From contig NZ_JBBBNV010000003.1 of NCBI RefSeq assembly GCF_037137075.1, positions 124,001 to 188,000 on the forward strand: DNA of 64,000 bases. The letters are read 5' to 3'. Below, piece by piece: positions 24,448 to 33,979 of this stretch (position 1 is its first letter; each line of letters starts with the position of its first letter). The notes below the pieces were generated by a model. That model was given only the letters and a program-made list of their open reading frames with translations, ran no database searches and was not told where the DNA came from. Position numbers and translations under genes: made by a program. The DNA comes from JBBBNV01 sp037137075. GTDB lineage: Bacteria > Bacillota > Bacilli > Paenibacillales > NBRC-103111.

Positions 24448-24467
24448 AAATGTACACGCGTACATTT
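24448..24467. promoter_or_regulatory. LacI-type palindromic operator
   Basis: AAATGTACACGCGTACATTT has perfect 8-base arms around ACGC. It lies about 100 bases before the LacI coding start and is the likely autoregulatory operator of the operon. Confidence 0.75.
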
Positions 24468-24629
24468 TCTCATGCTCCCATTAAAATGTCAACGCTGAAA
24501 CCGGGCACGTTATAACTTGCGGACCGATATCCTGCAATCCCCTATGTCCTGCCTCCTATCCTGCATGAGAAACAAAGGAGTTTGAAGCATAAACCAGAAC
24601 GGATTCCAGGACTTAATATAAAATGCCAA

Positions 24630-24658
24630 AAAAGCCGACGGACAATCCGGCGGCTTTT
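24630..24658 (-). terminator. Terminator-like hairpin downstream of the PAS-GGDEF-EAL gene
   Basis: AAAAGCCG pairs with CGGCTTTT and an inner CGGA with TCCG around CAA. On the minus strand it ends in a T run. It lies 190 bases after the stop at 24848; between them I see no gene. Confidence 0.65.
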
Positions 24659-24847
24659 CCCGATAGGAGACAAGCAAGAGGATGGCCCATGCCGGATTAA
24701 CCGCAGAGCTTGGCTCTGGATAGGGCTTGCAGCCGGACCGGCGTCAACAATAAAGCAGGCGTATAGGCTCGTCCCGGAACCGTGCGGGCAATCCACAGGA
24801 CTTCCCGCGAACAGCCGCTGGGGACTGTGCAGCGCAGCCTTCCTGCC

Positions 24848-27181
24848 TTAAAGTGCACGGCGAAGCTCCGCAGCCTCCGCTGCAAGCAGCTCCTCCATGT
24901 CAGACTCGGGCAGCGGCCTGCTGCACAGAAATCCCTGGTACATATCGCAGCCCTGCTGCTGAAGCAGACGCAGCTGCTCCGGCGTCTCCACTCCCTCCGC
25001 CACAACCCTCTTGTTCAAGCTATGGGACATCGCAATAATGGCCCGGACAATAGAGGCGTTCTCTTCCTCCTCCGTCATAGGGTGAATAAACGATCGGTCC
25101 ACCTTAATCGTATGCAGCGGAAGCATCTTCAGCTGGCTTAAGGAGGAGTAGCCTGTGCCGAAATCATCCACAGACGTTTTTACCCCCAGGCTGATGAGCT
25201 GCTGCAGCATAAACCGGGTAAAGCCGATATTGTTTACGGCGGTGCTTTCCGTAATCTCCAGGCAAAGCTGCTCCGGCGGGAGCTGCGTTTCCTCCAGAAT
25301 TCGCTTCACCGTATCATGAAAATCCGGCTGCATAAACTGACGGGCCGACACGTTTACGGAGATGGTCAGCGGACTTGTCCGGCCATCATTCCAGCGCCTC
25401 GTCGCACGGCAGGCCTCCCGCAAAATCCAGTTGCCGATCGGAACAATCAATCCGATTTCTTCGGCCACCGGAATAAACTGGACCGGCGATATCAGCCCCA
25501 TGTCGGGAGAGCTCCAGCGAATCAGCGCCTCCATGCCGACAATCCGGTTTGTCATAATGTCCACCTGAGGCTGATAATGAACGATGAACTCCTCACAGCC
25601 CATCGCCCCCCTCAAATGCTTCTCCAATTGAACACGCTGCTGAAGCAATTCGTCCATCCCGCAGCGGTACATCTCGTATTGGTGCCCGCCCCGGTTTTTG
25701 GCGCGGTACATCGCGATTTCCGCACTTTTGAGCAGCTGTCCTGCTGTAAGACCATCCTTAGGGTATATGCTGATTCCAATACTGGCCGACATGAAAAATT
25801 CATGTCCCTCTACCTCGATCTGAATCCCGAATACAGCCAGGATCGCATTGGCCAGCTCTATGATCCGGTCGTAGTCATCCGCCACATCCTGAAGCAGCAC
25901 CACAAACTCGTCTCCGCCCGCACGTCCCAGCACACCTTCACCGCCAACGACATGCTTCATTAAGCCGGCCATCATCTTCAGTGCCCGATCCCCCGCTTCA
26001 TGCCCAAGCGTATCGTTAATCAGCTTGAACCGGTCCAGATCAATGAGCAGAACGGCAGGGCGGGTATTGAGCTTGCCAGCCTCCATGAGCAGGCTGTTCA
26101 ACCGCTCCTGAAGCTGCAAACGATTCGGCAGGTCCGTCAAGCTGTCATAATACGCCAAACGGTCGATTTTCTGCTCCGCCTGCTTCTGATCATGAATGTT
26201 GATCAGCCAGCCCAGCACATACATCGGGCGTCCATCCGGCTTGTATACCGCTTTTCCGGAGGACATGACCCAAATGTATTCGCCTTCAAAATTTTGAATG
26301 CGAAACGGAATGCCCCGGGGCCCCGTTTCCTTAAGGATAGCCCGCGTCCATTCCTTAAGCGCTTCCCGGTCTTCCGGATGCACCATCTCGAAGAACAGCG
26401 CGGGCGGCATCCTGCTGTAGCCGCCCGGAGCCTTCAAAAGGGAATGGATCGCATCGTTCCAATGTACTATGCCCGTATCCGCATCCCACTCCCAGATGCA
26501 CTGGTCGGTTGTCGAAGAAACAATTTCATAGCGGCGGACATGCGGCGGAGAGAAATCATGACTCATAAGCACATACCGAATAACGACAGCCAGCAGCAAT
26601 TGCCCGTACAAAATAACACTGATTGGCATATCGAGTCCAAGCTGGTGACCTGCCAGCAGCTCCACGGCCACAGCCGTAAGCCGCACGGCGCTGACAATCA
26701 GAAACAAGGTGATAAAAAAACGAATTCCCTTGTTCCATGCCCGCTTACGCCACAACCGGTACGAGACACAGCAAGAAAATAGGCAGTATACGGCCAATAT
26801 GAAATACAATCCGTTCAGCAGCCATGTCTGCATAAACATGACCACAAATGGCCAAACGAGCAGCGGCCAGTAACAGGCGAGGAGCAGCATCCGATCCTCC
26901 TGCCCCCGGTTCCAATGAACAACAAGCCGGAATACATGATTGATTTGGCCCAAAGAAAGCAGCAATATCGGAGCGGACCAATACTGCAGAAATTCGGGCC
27001 CTATATCGGATAAAAACCGCATATATCTGCTGGCAAAACTAAAGCTGAGCACTATCATAGACACAGCCGCTATCCGGTACTCCAGGCCCCGGGGATTGCG
27101 GGTATACAATTCCGCAGCAAAATAACTAAAAAGCAATGCCGGTACAAGGTTTGCCACTGCAATCCACACCGATGTCAACAT
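24848..27181 (-). CDS. Membrane PAS-GGDEF-EAL c-di-GMP protein
   Basis: The 777-residue product has about seven hydrophobic segments in residues 1-215 and a PAS domain with a C-terminal motif (about 220-345; IWEWDADTGIVHWND). A GGDEF domain follows (about 350-510) with an intact GRAGGDEF signature and no RxxD inhibitory site where one would be expected. The EAL domain (about 525-770) has MEALIRW, EITES and DDFGTGYSSL. Both catalytic signatures look active, so it could make and break c-di-GMP, gated by the PAS or membrane domain. The start ATG follows GAGGTG. It stands alone on its transcript. Confidence 0.93.
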   Translation of the reverse strand: MLTSVWIAVANLVPALLFSYFAAELYTRNPRGLEYRIAAVSMIVLSFSFASRYMRFLSDIGPEFLQYWSAPILLLSLGQINHVFRLVVHWNRGQEDRMLLLACYWPLLVWPFVVMFMQTWLLNGLYFILAVYCLFSCCVSYRLWRKRAWNKGIRFFITLFLIVSAVRLTAVAVELLAGHQLGLDMPISVILYGQLLLAVVIRYVLMSHDFSPPHVRRYEIVSSTTDQCIWEWDADTGIVHWNDAIHSLLKAPGGYSRMPPALFFEMVHPEDREALKEWTRAILKETGPRGIPFRIQNFEGEYIWVMSSGKAVYKPDGRPMYVLGWLINIHDQKQAEQKIDRLAYYDSLTDLPNRLQLQERLNSLLMEAGKLNTRPAVLLIDLDRFKLINDTLGHEAGDRALKMMAGLMKHVVGGEGVLGRAGGDEFVVLLQDVADDYDRIIELANAILAVFGIQIEVEGHEFFMSASIGISIYPKDGLTAGQLLKSAEIAMYRAKNRGGHQYEMYRCGMDELLQQRVQLEKHLRGAMGCEEFIVHYQPQVDIMTNRIVGMEALIRWSSPDMGLISPVQFIPVAEEIGLIVPIGNWILREACRATRRWNDGRTSPLTISVNVSARQFMQPDFHDTVKRILEETQLPPEQLCLEITESTAVNNIGFTRFMLQQLISLGVKTSVDDFGTGYSSLSQLKMLPLHTIKVDRSFIHPMTEEEENASIVRAIIAMSHSLNKRVVAEGVETPEQLRLLQQQGCDMYQGFLCSRPLPESDMEELLAAEAAELRRAL

Positions 27182-27343
27182 CCCGGTAGCACCTCATCTA
27201 GTTGTCATGTCTGTAAATTTTTCGACACCCAGGACTTTATCCCTGCATTTGAAATTATTTTTTTCAAGAATGTGTCGAATGGCGCAGTATCGCAGTTGCA
27301 TTGACATCAGGCATAATAACTTAAGCTTCCCCGTCACGGTGAA

Positions 27344-27715
27344 TCAGTTTTTGTACAGCAAGTAATACTTCTGCAGCAGGATTAGCACCGTCGTAATCGA
27401 CAACAGCAGACTAATACTGTCCACAGTAAAAATCCCCTGCTTGATAAAAATACCGGCTAGCAAGCCGAAGCCCACGATGGCCAAATACGTGGTAAACCGG
27501 TAAGCGCGATGAAACCACCGGCTCTCCGAGTAGCTCCATTCCAGAAGGGTAACGGTAAAAATCGCCACATTCAGCGCCAGCATCCCCGTCTCCGACACCT
27601 TTTTCATGACGGGCAAAGGCGCTGTAAAGCATAACGAATAGACGGACATATAAATTTGGAATAATGACGTCAGCAGCAAAATGATCATGGTATGACGGTA
27701 TAGCTTATGCTGCAA
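27344..27715 (-). CDS. Small four-helix membrane protein, unknown
   Basis: The 123-residue protein has four hydrophobic segments (about 8-30, 42-60, 70-92 and 97-117) with short polar loops and an asparagine C-terminus. I do not recognise the family. It starts with TTG at 27715 behind AAGGAGAAGGGGGG; an ATG nine codons in is an alternative. The 160 bases between it and the c-di-GMP gene upstream hold an inverted TTCGACAC/GTGTCGAA pair spaced about 45 bases and no gene. Confidence 0.65.
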   Translation of the reverse strand: MQHKLYRHTMIILLLTSLFQIYMSVYSLCFTAPLPVMKKVSETGMLALNVAIFTVTLLEWSYSESRWFHRAYRFTTYLAIVGFGLLAGIFIKQGIFTVDSISLLLSITTVLILLQKYYLLYKN

Positions 27716-27847
27716 CCTCTGAGCCCCCCTTCTCCTTTAACGAGCAGCCGGATAAACGGCAGCCGCAGGCTAACAAGCCCTGTTTACAAGCCGTTCAACA
27801 GGATAGCGCGCAAACGAAGCCTTATTCATCCCGGACTATATGAAAAA

Positions 27848-27875
27848 GCCCATTCGTTCTAGTAGACGAATGGGC
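27848..27875 (-). terminator. Terminator of prfC
   Basis: GCCCATTCGT pairs with ACGAATGGGC around an 8-base loop and is followed by TTTTT on the minus strand. It lies 130 bases after the prfC stop. Confidence 0.8.
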
Positions 27876-28008
27876 CAGCTGTATCGTTTCGCACCACGCA
27901 GCGCCACGACGGGCGGTATGGCGACCTTGACGCTCTATCGCCGACCAGCGCATAATAATCCCAAGCCTGCCTGCAGCGCTGCTTCAGGCCCGGTTACACC
28001 TGCTGGCT

Positions 28009-29592
28009 TTACGGCGCATTCTCCAAAAACTTCGCAGTCGGATTTTTGTCCATCGCCGAACGCATCGCGTACTCGCTCTCGAACAAGGCCACATAATTGT
28101 CCTTTTTGTCCTTGACCAAGGTAGAGTTGACCCGGTACTTGGACGGATCGAGATTCTCGTCGACGACCCACCGGGCGAACTGGTACGGCATACGCTGAAG
28201 CTGGATGTCGACACCGTATTCGTTTTTCATCCGGTACTCCATCACCTCAAACTGGAGCTGGCCGACGACGCCGAGAATCATATCTTCGAAGCTGATTGTT
28301 TTAAACACCTGAATGGTGCCTTCCTCCGTCAACTGGTCAATCCCCTTCAGAAATTGCTTCTGCTTCAGCGCGTTCTTAATCGTAACCTTGGAGAACAGCT
28401 CCGGCGAGAAGGTCGGCAGCTCGTCGAATTCGACGCTGCCCTTGGCGCTGAGGGAATCCCCGATTCGAAAAATGCCCGGATCGAACAGCCCGATAATGTC
28501 TCCCGGGTATGCCTCATCGACAATATCCCGGTCCTGAGCCAGAAACTGCTGCGGCTGCGCCAGCTTAATGTCTTTGCCTGCGCGTACATGGCGGACCGAC
28601 ATGCCGCGTTCGAACTTGCCCGACACAATGCGGAGGAAGGCGAGCCGGTCGCGGTGCGCCGGATTCATATTGGCCTGGATTTTAAACACATAGCCGGTGA
28701 AGGTCTCCTTCGTCGGCTCGATTGGCCCCTCCGAGCTGTTTCGCGGCGTCGGCGCGGGAGCCAGCTGCAGGAAATTGTCCAGGAACGTCTGGACACCGAA
28801 GTTGTTAATGGCGCTTCCAAAAAATACCGGTGTCAGTTCCCCGGTCCGGATTTTCTCATAGTCATACGGATCGCCGGCCACATCGACCAGCTCCATTTCC
28901 TGCTTCAGCTGATCCGCCAGGAATTCACCTGCGATTTCCCGGATGACCGGGTCCTCGTAGCCGCTCACCGGACGAACCGTAATCTCTTTGTGATCATCGC
29001 CGTTAAACAGCTCTACGCGGGTCTTCATCCGGTCATATACTCCGCTCAGCTGCTTGCCCGAGCCAATCGGCCAGTTCATCGGATAGGAACGGATGCCGAG
29101 CACCTGCTCCAGCTCCTCCAGCAGGTCGAACGGATCGCGGCCTTCACGGTCCATTTTATTAATAAACGTAAAAATCGGAATGCCCCGCAGCCGGCACACC
29201 TGGAACAGCTTCTTCGTTTGGGCCTCGACCCCTTTGGCGGAGTCGATAAGCATCACGGCGCTGTCGGCTGCCGTCAAGGTACGGTACGTATCCTCACTGA
29301 AGTCCTGGTGGCCCGGGGTATCGAGAATGTTAATTTTGTGCCCGTTGTAATCAAACTGCATCACACTGGACGTAACTGAAATCCCCCGCTGCTTTTCGAT
29401 TTCCATCCAGTCGGAGGTGGCGAATTTGGCCGCTTTGCGCCCTTTGACCGTACCCGCCAGACGAATCGCGCCCCCAAACAGCAGCAGCTTCTCGGTTAAG
29501 GTCGTTTTCCCCGCATCCGGGTGAGAAATAATCGCAAAGGTGCGCCGCTTCTGCACTTCTTGCGTCAAATTGTCGTTCACTGGCTTGCTCAT
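28009..29592 (-). CDS. prfC: Peptide chain release factor 3
   Basis: The 527-residue product is a translational GTPase: P-loop HPDAGKTTLTEK, switch II DTPGHQDFSEDT, NKMDREGRDP, and an EF-Tu-like second domain. Its RF3-specific C-terminal domain includes GVVGQLQFEVMEYRMKNEYG, and YQFARWVVDE follows. RF3 uses GTP to recycle RF1 and RF2 from the ribosome after peptide release. I chose ATG 29592 (MSKPVND) behind AGGAACAGAAAAC; an earlier in-frame ATG at 29619 is possible. Length agrees with the family. It is monocistronic. Confidence 0.96.
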   Translation of the reverse strand: MSKPVNDNLTQEVQKRRTFAIISHPDAGKTTLTEKLLLFGGAIRLAGTVKGRKAAKFATSDWMEIEKQRGISVTSSVMQFDYNGHKINILDTPGHQDFSEDTYRTLTAADSAVMLIDSAKGVEAQTKKLFQVCRLRGIPIFTFINKMDREGRDPFDLLEELEQVLGIRSYPMNWPIGSGKQLSGVYDRMKTRVELFNGDDHKEITVRPVSGYEDPVIREIAGEFLADQLKQEMELVDVAGDPYDYEKIRTGELTPVFFGSAINNFGVQTFLDNFLQLAPAPTPRNSSEGPIEPTKETFTGYVFKIQANMNPAHRDRLAFLRIVSGKFERGMSVRHVRAGKDIKLAQPQQFLAQDRDIVDEAYPGDIIGLFDPGIFRIGDSLSAKGSVEFDELPTFSPELFSKVTIKNALKQKQFLKGIDQLTEEGTIQVFKTISFEDMILGVVGQLQFEVMEYRMKNEYGVDIQLQRMPYQFARWVVDENLDPSKYRVNSTLVKDKKDNYVALFESEYAMRSAMDKNPTAKFLENAP

Positions 29593-29671
29593 GTTTTCTG
29601 TTCCTGTTCCCTTCATCACAGCAGGAGCCTCTCGCGCTTCTTCAAGCAGACTCCGCCGCGTTCCTGTTTTC

Positions 29672-30739
29672 TTATAATGTAGCAGATGTTAGAGGCACCG
29701 TCCACTCGGCTCCGGCAATCCATTCCCTGGTGCTGAATTCCCTCCCCCGCAGATGCACGCGATCGGCATAGACCTCCACATACAGGCCTTGCGAGGAATC
29801 CGGCCGCTCCAGCTGGTATTTGCGGTTGAGCACGCGGCTGACCGAAGAATTGTGGAACCAGTGGAAGGTTTCCTTCACATAATGATCCTCGGTATAAATA
29901 AAATCGCGGTGGTTATGTCCCGAGAACACGAACACATCGGGGTACGGCTTCAAAATTTCGCGGAACGCCTTCGCCCGAATGAGCGTGTGGTTGCCGCCGT
30001 CCTGCCCCTTGGGCGGAAGAGGCTGATGAATCATAACGAAGACGGGCTTCTTCCCGCCGTACTCCGCCATTTTCTGCTTAAACCAGGCCAGCTGCTCATC
30101 GGAATACCAGGCGCCCTCGCCGACGGACGGCTTTTCCTGAACATAGCACTCCTGAGACAACAGCAGCACGGGATACCCGTTGATAACCGCCTCGTTATAA
30201 GGCTTCATATAGCCCATAAAACGCTGGAACCGTTCGCGGCACATGCTGTCCGTCTTGCCGTTCGGCATCGTATCGCGGTTAAATCCGCCGCTTTGGTCCA
30301 TCCAGATGTCGTAATAATCGTGGTTGCCCATGTTGGCATGAATCGGCGGCAGCTTGTAGCGTTTCAGAACACTGCGCAGCTCGTTATAATCCGTTTCCCG
30401 CCCGTAATCGGCCAAATCGCCGGTGAATATGATGCCGTTCACTGCGGAGCCGAAGCTTTTCGTCACATCGTCAAGCGACTGCTTCAAATGCTCGGAAGGC
30501 CCTCCCAGATCAGGATTAATGTGCACATCGCTGAGCAAAAATAACGACAGCAGCGGTCCTGTGCCATCTGCTGTCCTCGGCTGCTCAGCTTCGACGCCCC
30601 CCGCCGGCCCCGAATCAGGCTGGACAGGCACAGGGCTCCAGGCCGGGCGGCCCAGCTTGAACCAGCCAAGACCGCCGACTGCCAGAAACGCCGCTATCGC
30701 GAACAGCCGCTTCAAAAAATTGCGTCGATCCAAGTTCAT
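29672..30739 (-). CDS. Twin-arginine exported metallophosphoesterase (copy 1)
   Basis: The 355-residue product begins with a Tat signal (DRRNFLKRLFAIAAFLAVGG). The calcineurin-like phosphoesterase core follows: DVHINPD, TGDLADYG, GNHDYYD, MIHQPLP and SGHNHRD, giving all five metal-ligand blocks. It should act outside the membrane as a folded metalloenzyme; the substrate (phosphoester, pyrophosphate or cAMP-like) is unknown. It is a close relative of the next gene upstream (30842-31960), so the pair arose by tandem duplication. The start follows GGAGAGGGAG. A dispersed repeat lies between the two copies. Confidence 0.9.
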   Translation of the reverse strand: MNLDRRNFLKRLFAIAAFLAVGGLGWFKLGRPAWSPVPVQPDSGPAGGVEAEQPRTADGTGPLLSLFLLSDVHINPDLGGPSEHLKQSLDDVTKSFGSAVNGIIFTGDLADYGRETDYNELRSVLKRYKLPPIHANMGNHDYYDIWMDQSGGFNRDTMPNGKTDSMCRERFQRFMGYMKPYNEAVINGYPVLLLSQECYVQEKPSVGEGAWYSDEQLAWFKQKMAEYGGKKPVFVMIHQPLPPKGQDGGNHTLIRAKAFREILKPYPDVFVFSGHNHRDFIYTEDHYVKETFHWFHNSSVSRVLNRKYQLERPDSSQGLYVEVYADRVHLRGREFSTREWIAGAEWTVPLTSATL

Positions 30740-30783
30740 CTCCCTCTCCGCCGTTTCTGAAAAGCCGTTCATCACGCATATGC

Positions 30784-30834
30784 TCGACCGACCGCCGTCA
30801 TGCGGCGAAGCACCGCGCGCCGGGAGCTGCGCGC
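30784..30834 (-). repeat. Dispersed 51-bp repeat, copy A
   Basis: This block matches 53289-53339 in inverted orientation at 48 of 51 bases. It contains GCGCGC arms able to form a hairpin. It lies in the 100-base gap between the two metallophosphoesterase genes. Confidence 0.8.
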
Positions 30835-30841
30835 AGCATGG

Positions 30842-31960
30842 CTATACCTTTTGAAACGGAACAGTCCAGTCCGCGACATCATCCATCCACTGCTTCTTGC
30901 TGAAATCCCGCCCCCGGATGCTGATCTGGTTCTCATAAACCTGAACAAACAACCCCTGTGACAGACTGCCCCGTGTGCTGCGCACGCGCGTGACCGAAGC
31001 ATTATTGAAGTGATGGAACGTTTCTTTCGTATAGCTTTGCGGGGACAGCTCCCGGTGCTGATGCCCGGAGAAAACAAACACGTTCGGATAAGGCTTCAAT
31101 ATCTCGCGGAACTTGATCGCCGGGATAACGCGATGTGTCCCGCCGTCCTTGCCCTGCTCCGGCAGCGGCTGATGAATCATGACCAGGACCGGGCTGCCAT
31201 CCTTATGCGACTCCAGCGCCTTGCTGAGGAAGGCCAGCTGCTCATCGGAATACCAGGCCCCTTCGCCCACCTCGGGGTTTTCCTGCTGATATGTTTCCTG
31301 AGACAGCAAAATGACATGAACGGACCCAATCCACACCTCATGATACGGCTTCTGCAGCCCGAAGAAGCTTGTAAATCGATCCCGGGACATCTTGTCGGTT
31401 TTTCCATTCGGCATCGTCGCCGTGCTGAACTGTCCAGCCTTATCCAGCCAAATGTCATAATAATCATGATTGCCCATATTCGCATAAAATGGCGGAAGCT
31501 TATATGCATCCGTCATCGTGCGGAACAGCTTGTAGTCGCGATCGCGCCCGTAATCCGTCACGTCGCCGGTCAAAATGACAGCCTGCACATTCTCGAATTG
31601 AGACATATCTTCAAAGGCCATCCTGAGCCGTTCATTATAATCCGGCAGGTCGGGATTCACATGAGAATCGCTTATGATAAACATCGATACAAGCGGTGCC
31701 GTATTGACAGGCTCTGCCGGATTCGGATTCGTGGCCACCGGTTCGGACGGTTTGGGGTCGACCGCGCTGCTCCCCGGCTTCTCCTCCGCCGCCTGCATAA
31801 TTAGCCGGAACAATACGCCCAGCATGCCGACAATCATCGTACACAGGAATAATACCCATTTCACAAATGCTCTGCGGGACACCACTTTCACATCGCTTTC
31901 GTCATTAAATTTTTGTACATTTATTATACCTTCTTTAGGTGGAAGTTGCACATCGGACAT
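30842..31960 (-). CDS. Twin-arginine exported metallophosphoesterase (copy 2)
   Basis: The product is up to 372 residues. A Tat-type signal (SRRAFVKWVLFLCTMIVG) follows a 28-residue polar leader, then the phosphoesterase core with DSHVNPD, TGDVTDYG, GNHDYYD, MIHQPLP and SGHQHRE. It shares the same block order and spacing with copy 1. The ATG at 31960 has AGGA seven bases upstream; but a TATAAT sequence inside the first 20 codons hints that transcription may begin later and the protein may start nearer the SRR motif. It is divergent from the cupin gene. Confidence 0.87.
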   Translation of the reverse strand: MSDVQLPPKEGIINVQKFNDESDVKVVSRRAFVKWVLFLCTMIVGMLGVLFRLIMQAAEEKPGSSAVDPKPSEPVATNPNPAEPVNTAPLVSMFIISDSHVNPDLPDYNERLRMAFEDMSQFENVQAVILTGDVTDYGRDRDYKLFRTMTDAYKLPPFYANMGNHDYYDIWLDKAGQFSTATMPNGKTDKMSRDRFTSFFGLQKPYHEVWIGSVHVILLSQETYQQENPEVGEGAWYSDEQLAFLSKALESHKDGSPVLVMIHQPLPEQGKDGGTHRVIPAIKFREILKPYPNVFVFSGHQHRELSPQSYTKETFHHFNNASVTRVRSTRGSLSQGLFVQVYENQISIRGRDFSKKQWMDDVADWTVPFQKV

Positions 31961-31962
31961 GG

Positions 31963-31968
31963 TATGAT
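31963..31968 (+). promoter_or_regulatory. -10 element of cupin gene
   Basis: TGGTATGAT is an extended -10 (TATGAT at 31963-31968) a few bases before the ribosome binding site GGAGGTGATCC of the cupin gene, so the leader would be very short. Confidence 0.4.
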
Positions 31969-31987
31969 CCTAGCGGAGGTGATCCGG

Positions 31988-32305
31988 ATGGGAAACATCG
32001 GGAAATGGGAACCGGCTGAACCAGGAGTCACACGTAAAATCCTGCAGCCCGGCACATCCCTCATGATGATGGAGGTCCATTTTGAGCCGGGAGCGGAGGG
32101 CTATGAGCACAGCCACCCTCACGAACAGCTGTCCTACTGCCTGAAAGGAAGCTTCGAGTTCCGAATTGACGGAGAGGTGACGCTGCTCAAGGCTGGCGAG
32201 TCCATCGTGATTCCAAGCGGTGCCCGCCATGGCGTGAAGGCGCTGGAAGCGTCCGCTCTGCTGGACGCGTTTACCCCGCTGCGTGAAGATTTGATTAAAC
32301 GTTAA
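31988..32305 (+). CDS. Cupin-domain protein (105 aa)
   Basis: A single-domain cupin: LMMMEVHFEPGAEGYEHSHP with HEQ gives the first metal motif (H-x-H-x4-E type), and the second motif is PSGARHGVKALE. Such small cupins bind a metal and have varied or unknown activity. It is cytoplasmic. The ATG follows GGAGGTGATCCGG, a near-perfect ribosome binding site. It is monocistronic with its own terminator. Confidence 0.88.
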   Translation: MGNIGKWEPAEPGVTRKILQPGTSLMMMEVHFEPGAEGYEHSHPHEQLSYCLKGSFEFRIDGEVTLLKAGESIVIPSGARHGVKALEASALLDAFTPLREDLIKR

Positions 32306-32326
32306 ACGGACACCCGTCCGGACGGG

Positions 32327-32369
32327 AAGCCGAATCGGCAGCGAGAATAGGGCCTGCCTTCGGCTTTTT
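32327..32369 (+). terminator. Terminator of cupin gene
   Basis: AAGCCGAA pairs with TTCGGCTT, with an inner GGCAG/CTGCC, followed by a T tract on the plus strand, about 20 bases past the stop. Confidence 0.8.
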
Positions 32370-32795
32370 GCTGCGTCATAGAACGAACTCACCAGACACA
32401 GGAACCATGCACCGCAAGCAATCGATCGATACCGGATACAGGATTCATCCCCCGTTTTTGCCAAGTCCGCTGCTTCGAGTCTTCCGCCTCATGCCAGTCT
32501 CCTCCGTAGTCCGCCGCCGCCCTGCCTTACGCTCATCAAACCCATGAAGCCCATGAAGTAAATTCCGTGGTTCATCCTCATCGCCTTGTTGTTCTGGAAT
32601 TTGCTTGAAACGCAGAGCCCGGATAACCCGTATATAGCAGGGGCATCATCTTCCCCCTTCATTAACGTCCTTTATGACGTCCTGTGCGCTGCCTTGTCCC
32701 CTTCCTGTCCTTTCCAGCTTGGACGGCAAGAAGCGGCATTAGGTTACACTGGCATTCAGCCGGACAGGTCCGGCTCCGAGGGCGCGATTTATCGT
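32370..32795. other. Gap before membrane-protein gene
   Basis: About 425 bases with no gene I can support. A plus-strand open frame of about 80 codons starting at 32586 lacks a ribosome binding site and protein-like composition. A possible -10 (TATACT, 32796-32801) for the next gene follows directly. Confidence 0.4.
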
Positions 32796-32827
32796 TATAC
32801 TATATTATCACTACGGGAGGATTCCCC

Positions 32828-33910
32828 TTGAAAGACGAACAGCCTCAAGCCACCGGCAAGCCCGGCCTGCTCCTATTTTATTGGAAAACCTCAACGTATC
32901 ATATTGTCCTGTTATCGGCGCTCGTCTTGTACCTTGTCGTATACACCAAGCCGTGGATGGTCGTGTATGACTTTACAGCGCTGTTCAGCCGATTGGCCGC
33001 TCAGTTTCTGCTCGGCTTCGTTGAAGGCATTACCTTGTTCATTCCGCTTATACTGGCTGTCCTGCTTATCCTGCTCGTGCTGCGCCGTCAGCGGGTGAAG
33101 GTGCTGGCCATCCTGAGCGGCATCGTCATGCTGCTGTACTGGCTTGTGCCCTTTGCCGTCCTGCTGCTGGGCCAGAGCCTGCTGTCCTATTCCATGAGCT
33201 TCTCCTTTTATTTAATCCCGGCGGCAGCGCTTATCATTTTGGCAACCGCGATCCTGATGCCGGAGAGGCGTATGATTGAACAGGACCAGTACCGCATTCT
33301 TCAAAAAGAAATCCGCCTGAAAAAATATAACCTGTTCATTCTCGGCATGAACGCGCTGCTGCTTATTCTGATGCTGGCGTTCCCGGCCGTACAGTTCACG
33401 GACGAAATCAGGACCGTTCTCAAAACCGGCCGCCCGATTCATCAGCTCGTATCCGGCACGCTGAGCCTTGATTTCGATGTCAATGCCCTGTTCTTGAAGC
33501 TGAAGCTGGGCATTACCGTAATGAACGGGCTGATCAAAATTATTCCTGCAGTGTTCACCGTCATATACTTCATGAAGCATGTTCGCAGTAACGAGGACGT
33601 TCCGCTGAACAAAACAGCGACGATTTATGTGCTGTATACGTTCGTCGCTCTCTGGTACTCCACCCAGTTTTTGAACAAAATCATTGTCGTGTCCAACTTT
33701 TATTACCTGTGCGCCGGCATCTCGGCTCTTTTAATTTTGCTTCGCTTCCTGGTGTATGTGCCTGTGCCCGGTTCCGTAGCAGCGGCCTGGGATCAATCCA
33801 GAACTGCGGCCCGGCGGCTGCAGCAGCGATCCGTCTCCGCCTGGAAACGATTCTTTCCAGGCACCAAGGACGGAGACAGTCAAGGCCAGGACAGTCCGCC
33901 GTTGATTTAG
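32828..33910 (+). CDS. Multi-pass membrane protein, unknown
   Basis: The 360-residue protein has about eight hydrophobic segments: near 24-40, 62-85, 95-113, 120-145, 180-198, 225-245, 280-300 and 305-320. A basic region (residues 150-170) sits in the middle and the tail is polar and charged, with arginine-rich and acidic ends. I do not recognise the family. The start is TTG at 32828, with GGGAGG seven bases before it; the frame is open further upstream but without a ribosome binding site. It is followed by a strong terminator. Confidence 0.75.
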   Translation: MKDEQPQATGKPGLLLFYWKTSTYHIVLLSALVLYLVVYTKPWMVVYDFTALFSRLAAQFLLGFVEGITLFIPLILAVLLILLVLRRQRVKVLAILSGIVMLLYWLVPFAVLLLGQSLLSYSMSFSFYLIPAAALIILATAILMPERRMIEQDQYRILQKEIRLKKYNLFILGMNALLLILMLAFPAVQFTDEIRTVLKTGRPIHQLVSGTLSLDFDVNALFLKLKLGITVMNGLIKIIPAVFTVIYFMKHVRSNEDVPLNKTATIYVLYTFVALWYSTQFLNKIIVVSNFYYLCAGISALLILLRFLVYVPVPGSVAAAWDQSRTAARRLQQRSVSAWKRFFPGTKDGDSQGQDSPPLI

Positions 33911-33979
33911 CAAGCCTGAACGCTTCTCCTTCTCATAGGCTCCACTTGCAACTACCCGCGACGAATACGATGACATGAC

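Noticed and set aside
32586..32831. Plus-strand open frame of 81 codons before the membrane-protein gene
   Set aside because: It has no ribosome binding site or protein-like pattern, and its end overlaps the real gene's ribosome binding site.
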